From assembly GCF_001039355.2 (NCBI RefSeq), contig NW_019775513.1:62001-126000 (forward strand): 64,000 bases of DNA, given 5' to 3'. Shown piece after piece: positions 61,131 to 64,000 of the stretch; position 1 is the first letter of the stretch, and each line of letters begins with the position of its first letter. The translations under genes were made by a program, and so were the position numbers. The notes below the pieces were generated by a model that had not been told where the DNA came from, ran no database searches, and saw only the letters and a list, made by a program, of their open reading frames with translations. Origin of the DNA: Lingula anatina (Eukaryota; Brachiopoda; Lingulata; Lingulida; Lingulidae).

Positions 61131-63349
61131 GTGATGGTGACGACATGGACAGACAGACATATCAAAATATATACAGACACTTATAGTGTCTGTAACAATG
61201 AACACACATTATTAAGCAATTTTGTCCAAGGTTTTAATAAAGTCATTTGATAAAGTCAAGTCAATGTTAAATCTGTGTTCCTATAAACCAGATGTTAAGA
61301 GAAACACAAGCATGATTTGTGCATTATAAAGGTAATTAGCATTTATTTCAAAAAAATAATTTATTTCCAAAATATTTCATTTTGACTATTGTTACTGGCT
61401 TCATGAAGTTTAGAAGTTTTTTCCACCATTTTACAAAACTTATCTCCATTATGACCACATTATAATTACACACCAGCAGGTGCTTACAGTACATGGTGTA
61501 ATAGCAAGCCCCCCCCCCCCTCCCCCAGCAATAACTCCTTCTATTCAGGTACATATCTCCTCTCCCACTTTCCATCTATTCCCTCACTATACATGTATGG
61601 TATTTATCAGATCACACAAAGAGACTATTACACACTGCTTGACTAATTTGTCTAATGATATGCTTGTTACCCCATTTTTGATTGATCAGTCGATGAAAAT
61701 TTAAACTTGATTAAGATGACTCCATGCAAACAGATTGCAGTTTGTTTTATCCAAGGACACATCAGTTCTAAATTTATTATTATTATTCATTTGCCCATGT
61801 AAAACACTAGGGGAGATCTAGATTTATCTAAGCTACATAATACAAGAAAGTCGTGTTCATCTCCATTGAATCTGTTAGTCAGTGCGTGCTACAAGGCACA
61901 ATAAGTATACTACAAACTAACTAGTATAAAGTAATAACATATACATAGCATGAATCACTGGAGACTTCCAATTGAAAGCAAAAAAAAAAAAAAAAAAAAA
62001 AAAAACATTAATGTTTGGAACATGGCACAGAAAAATAAATTACAATAAATGGAATTAATCCATGAAATGTGTCTATTGCAAACTATATTGGCTATTTACT
62101 TAAATATACTGATAATAACATTTAAACATTTCATAATATCAAAATATAAGAATGTCTTTTAAGCATCCACATATGATTCCCAATTTTTTGCAGCTGCTTT
62201 TTATGTACTGACACAGATGTGTCTGTGTCTATTTTATGTACTGTTATACAAATAAATGAAAACCATTTTACCTTTTGTATTCAAACTTACAGAACTGATG
62301 ATCATTCATGAAATACAGGTCAAGTTTGAAAATCAGCCTGATCAGACCATTTTTCCAAAAAAAAAATCTTTTTTCAGCATATTTTTTACTAGCATTATAC
62401 AAATAAAATGAAAACCATGCTATATTTTGCTTTGAAACTGATTCTTTGCAGGACTGATTCAAAAGTATATATTTGTTAAGCTGAAACAAATTCCACTGAA
62501 ATGGCACTATTTTTCCTAAGAAATACATGATACATACTATCTGTTATTATAAATAAAGGGAAATTTCAAAAACAAAGATTAAGAACACTGAAAAAGCTGT
62601 ATGTCACCCTATAATACTTCTCGGTAAATATATATTTCTAAATCTACTATATTAAAACATAGCACCAACATATATTTATTTATCAAATAATTAGTTCATC
62701 ATCACACTTAATCTCTCTTCACAACATTATCAAACGGAAGATGCTATGTCAACTCCATTCTGAATAGAAAATAATTCCTTCTTTCTTATCATGTAAATGT
62801 ACTAAATATGACTCTGAAAACTTCAAAACTAGCTGAACATCCTTAAATCTTGACTGGCGAGTTTATACTATAATGCTTTAGTCAATAGATCTTGGATATT
62901 TTGAAATGAAACATTTCTAAATGCTTTAGCTTCCCTGTATTTTACAGAGAGCTTGGTCTTTAGAAAATTGCAGAAAATCTTTTGTTAAAATGAGATAAAT
63001 ACTTCACAAAAGATTAAAATCAGTATGGCTAAATAACACATCAGACAGCTGAAGGTTTCATGAAACTCCTTAACAAATTAGCTCATGTTCAGAAAAGTCT
63101 TCCAACAGCCAACTTGTTGAGGCTGAGTTTCTACATTAAATTTTAGTAAGGCACTAGTTGTCATACCAGTCAACCATTGCAACTTGACACTGAAAAATAT
63201 ACATGTAGCACCGTAAGTTTTTCACGTTTAGCACATGAACAGATCAATTGTGTTAGGAGTTCAACCAAACATCTAGCACTGCTCTAGTTCTGGCAATCTT
63301 ATTTGGTATGAATTATATACTTACATCTACTTAAAATCGCTATAACTTA
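61131..63349. other. Gene-free AT-rich stretch
   Basis: There is no supportable gene. It contains a C-run at 61509-61526, an ATT run near 61776, a 26-base poly(A) at 61980-62005 and a diverged local duplication (TACAAATAAATGAAAACCAT near 62247 and ACAAATAAAATGAAAACCAT near 62398). Confidence 0.6.
61980..62005. repeat. Poly(A) tract
   Basis: An uninterrupted 26-base A run. It could be a retrotransposed tail, but no upstream element was recognised. Confidence 0.9.
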
Positions 63350-63574
63350 GACCCCATTCCCATAGATTTTAGATCGATCTATCCCTGTGGGGAGTCTCAC
63401 TAGATTGCTGTCAGCTTAGCCGGCTTAAGCGTCTGTCCCGCCTACTAAAAGCTGTAAGTGAGTAATTAACTAAAGTGCGCGCTCGGCTGACTGCAATTTA
63501 GCGTGAACCCCCAGGGAGTTAGGACAATCTAAATCTAAATCTCTGGATCGATCTGATTCTCTGGGAATGCACCC
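63350..63574. mobile_element. Foldback MITE, family B (225 bp)
   Basis: Left end GACCCCATTCCCATAGAT; right end, opposite strand, GGGTGCATTCCCAGAGAATC. TTA lies on both sides (63347-63349 and 63575-63577). Internal arms share GATCGATCTATCCC and TCTCACTAGATTGC with the degenerate copy near 17208. The 3-bp TTA target site again fits PIF/Harbinger-like non-autonomous elements. Confidence 0.75.
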
Positions 63575-64000
63575 TTAGATTATAGTCTATTATGGCATCT
63601 TATCATGTTCTGGTACATTAACTTTTTACTTTGTGTTTCAATTCAATATAATTTGATCCCTTTAGTTTTGCTGTCCACTGTGACTTGGAAAAGTTGTCAA
63701 CAATATCAAACATTCAACTTCTTTGGCTGACATATGATACCTTAGGAGGTTTTGAATAATAAGCATAAATATCGACATGATATTAAAACACCACCTTACA
63801 AATATACTGTGCACATTCTTAATTCTGAATGATACTAACATTGCCTGTTTGTTTTAATACCCTACTCTTGTGTCATATATTTGAAAACTACCAGTCTAAA
63901 ATTTACAATTTTCAAAACTTTTTTTCAAGGGTTGAATCTTTCAAATAGACATATTGAATAATGTTACAAAAAAGTGCAATTATCAAATCTTCTAATTGGC
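63575..64000. other. AT-rich flank with no gene seen
   Basis: Nothing beyond A/T-rich sequence is recognised in the last 400 bases. Confidence 0.6.

Noticed and set aside
61980-62005. Poly(A) tract as the tail of a retrogene or LINE
   Set aside because: No upstream coding remnant or target duplication could be recognised.

Overview
This is an animal nuclear genomic window. Genes are split by GT-AG introns, intergenic DNA is AT-rich, and there are microsatellites and several short non-autonomous DNA transposon families. Three recognisable genes (a folliculin-interacting protein, a USP53/54-family ubiquitin hydrolase and a LIM-containing RASSF) and the repeat content suggest a protostome, most likely a lophotrochozoan such as a bivalve mollusc. 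The species cannot be named from sequence alone. No bacterial operon, CRISPR array, virus or rRNA is visible, and I could not identify a tRNA gene with confidence.

Layout. (1) 1-3025, + strand: the last six coding exons of FNIP, the folliculin partner in lysosomal nutrient signalling. The CDS ends inside a minisatellite (3008-3332). (2) 3026-5748: FNIP 3' UTR and convergent intergenic DNA. (3) 5840-29078, - strand: complete 16-exon CDS of a USP53/USP54-like protein. My reconstruction is 1965 codons with phase-consistent junctions throughout. A 5' UTR exon reaches about 29686, and a 17.7-kb first intron leads to a probable non-coding first exon at about 47371-47465. (4) About 47465-47726: a compact, CpG-containing bidirectional promoter with a perfect CRE, an E2F-like site and an ETS-like site. 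(5) 47727-58914, + strand: complete 11-exon CDS of a 396-aa LIM + Ras-association + SARAH protein (RASSF, Hippo-pathway family). (6) 58915-64000: 3' UTR candidates, degenerate tandem duplications and a foldback element, with no gene seen.

Mobile DNA. A TTAA-flanked MITE of about 337 bp with an exact 26-bp internal palindrome occurs twice, once in a FNIP intron and once in a RASSF intron. A foldback family with 3-bp target duplications occurs at 20323-20574, 26160-26318 and, eroded, at 20976-21127. A second foldback family occurs at about 17208-17412 and 63350-63574.

Most unusual observations. The USP53/54-like protein ends in an acidic segment plus a CxxC-x11-CxxC zinc-ribbon-like tail, preceded by a KSVTF PP1-docking-like motif. 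A 62-codon uORF overlaps its start codon. An in-frame 60-nt candidate cassette exon lies just after the catalytic-cysteine exon. The FNIP C-terminus has been rewritten by a tandem repeat. A RASSF splice donor has been duplicated locally.

All exon boundaries are read by eye from splice consensus, reading phase and remembered family conservation. No alignment, transcript or database search was run.
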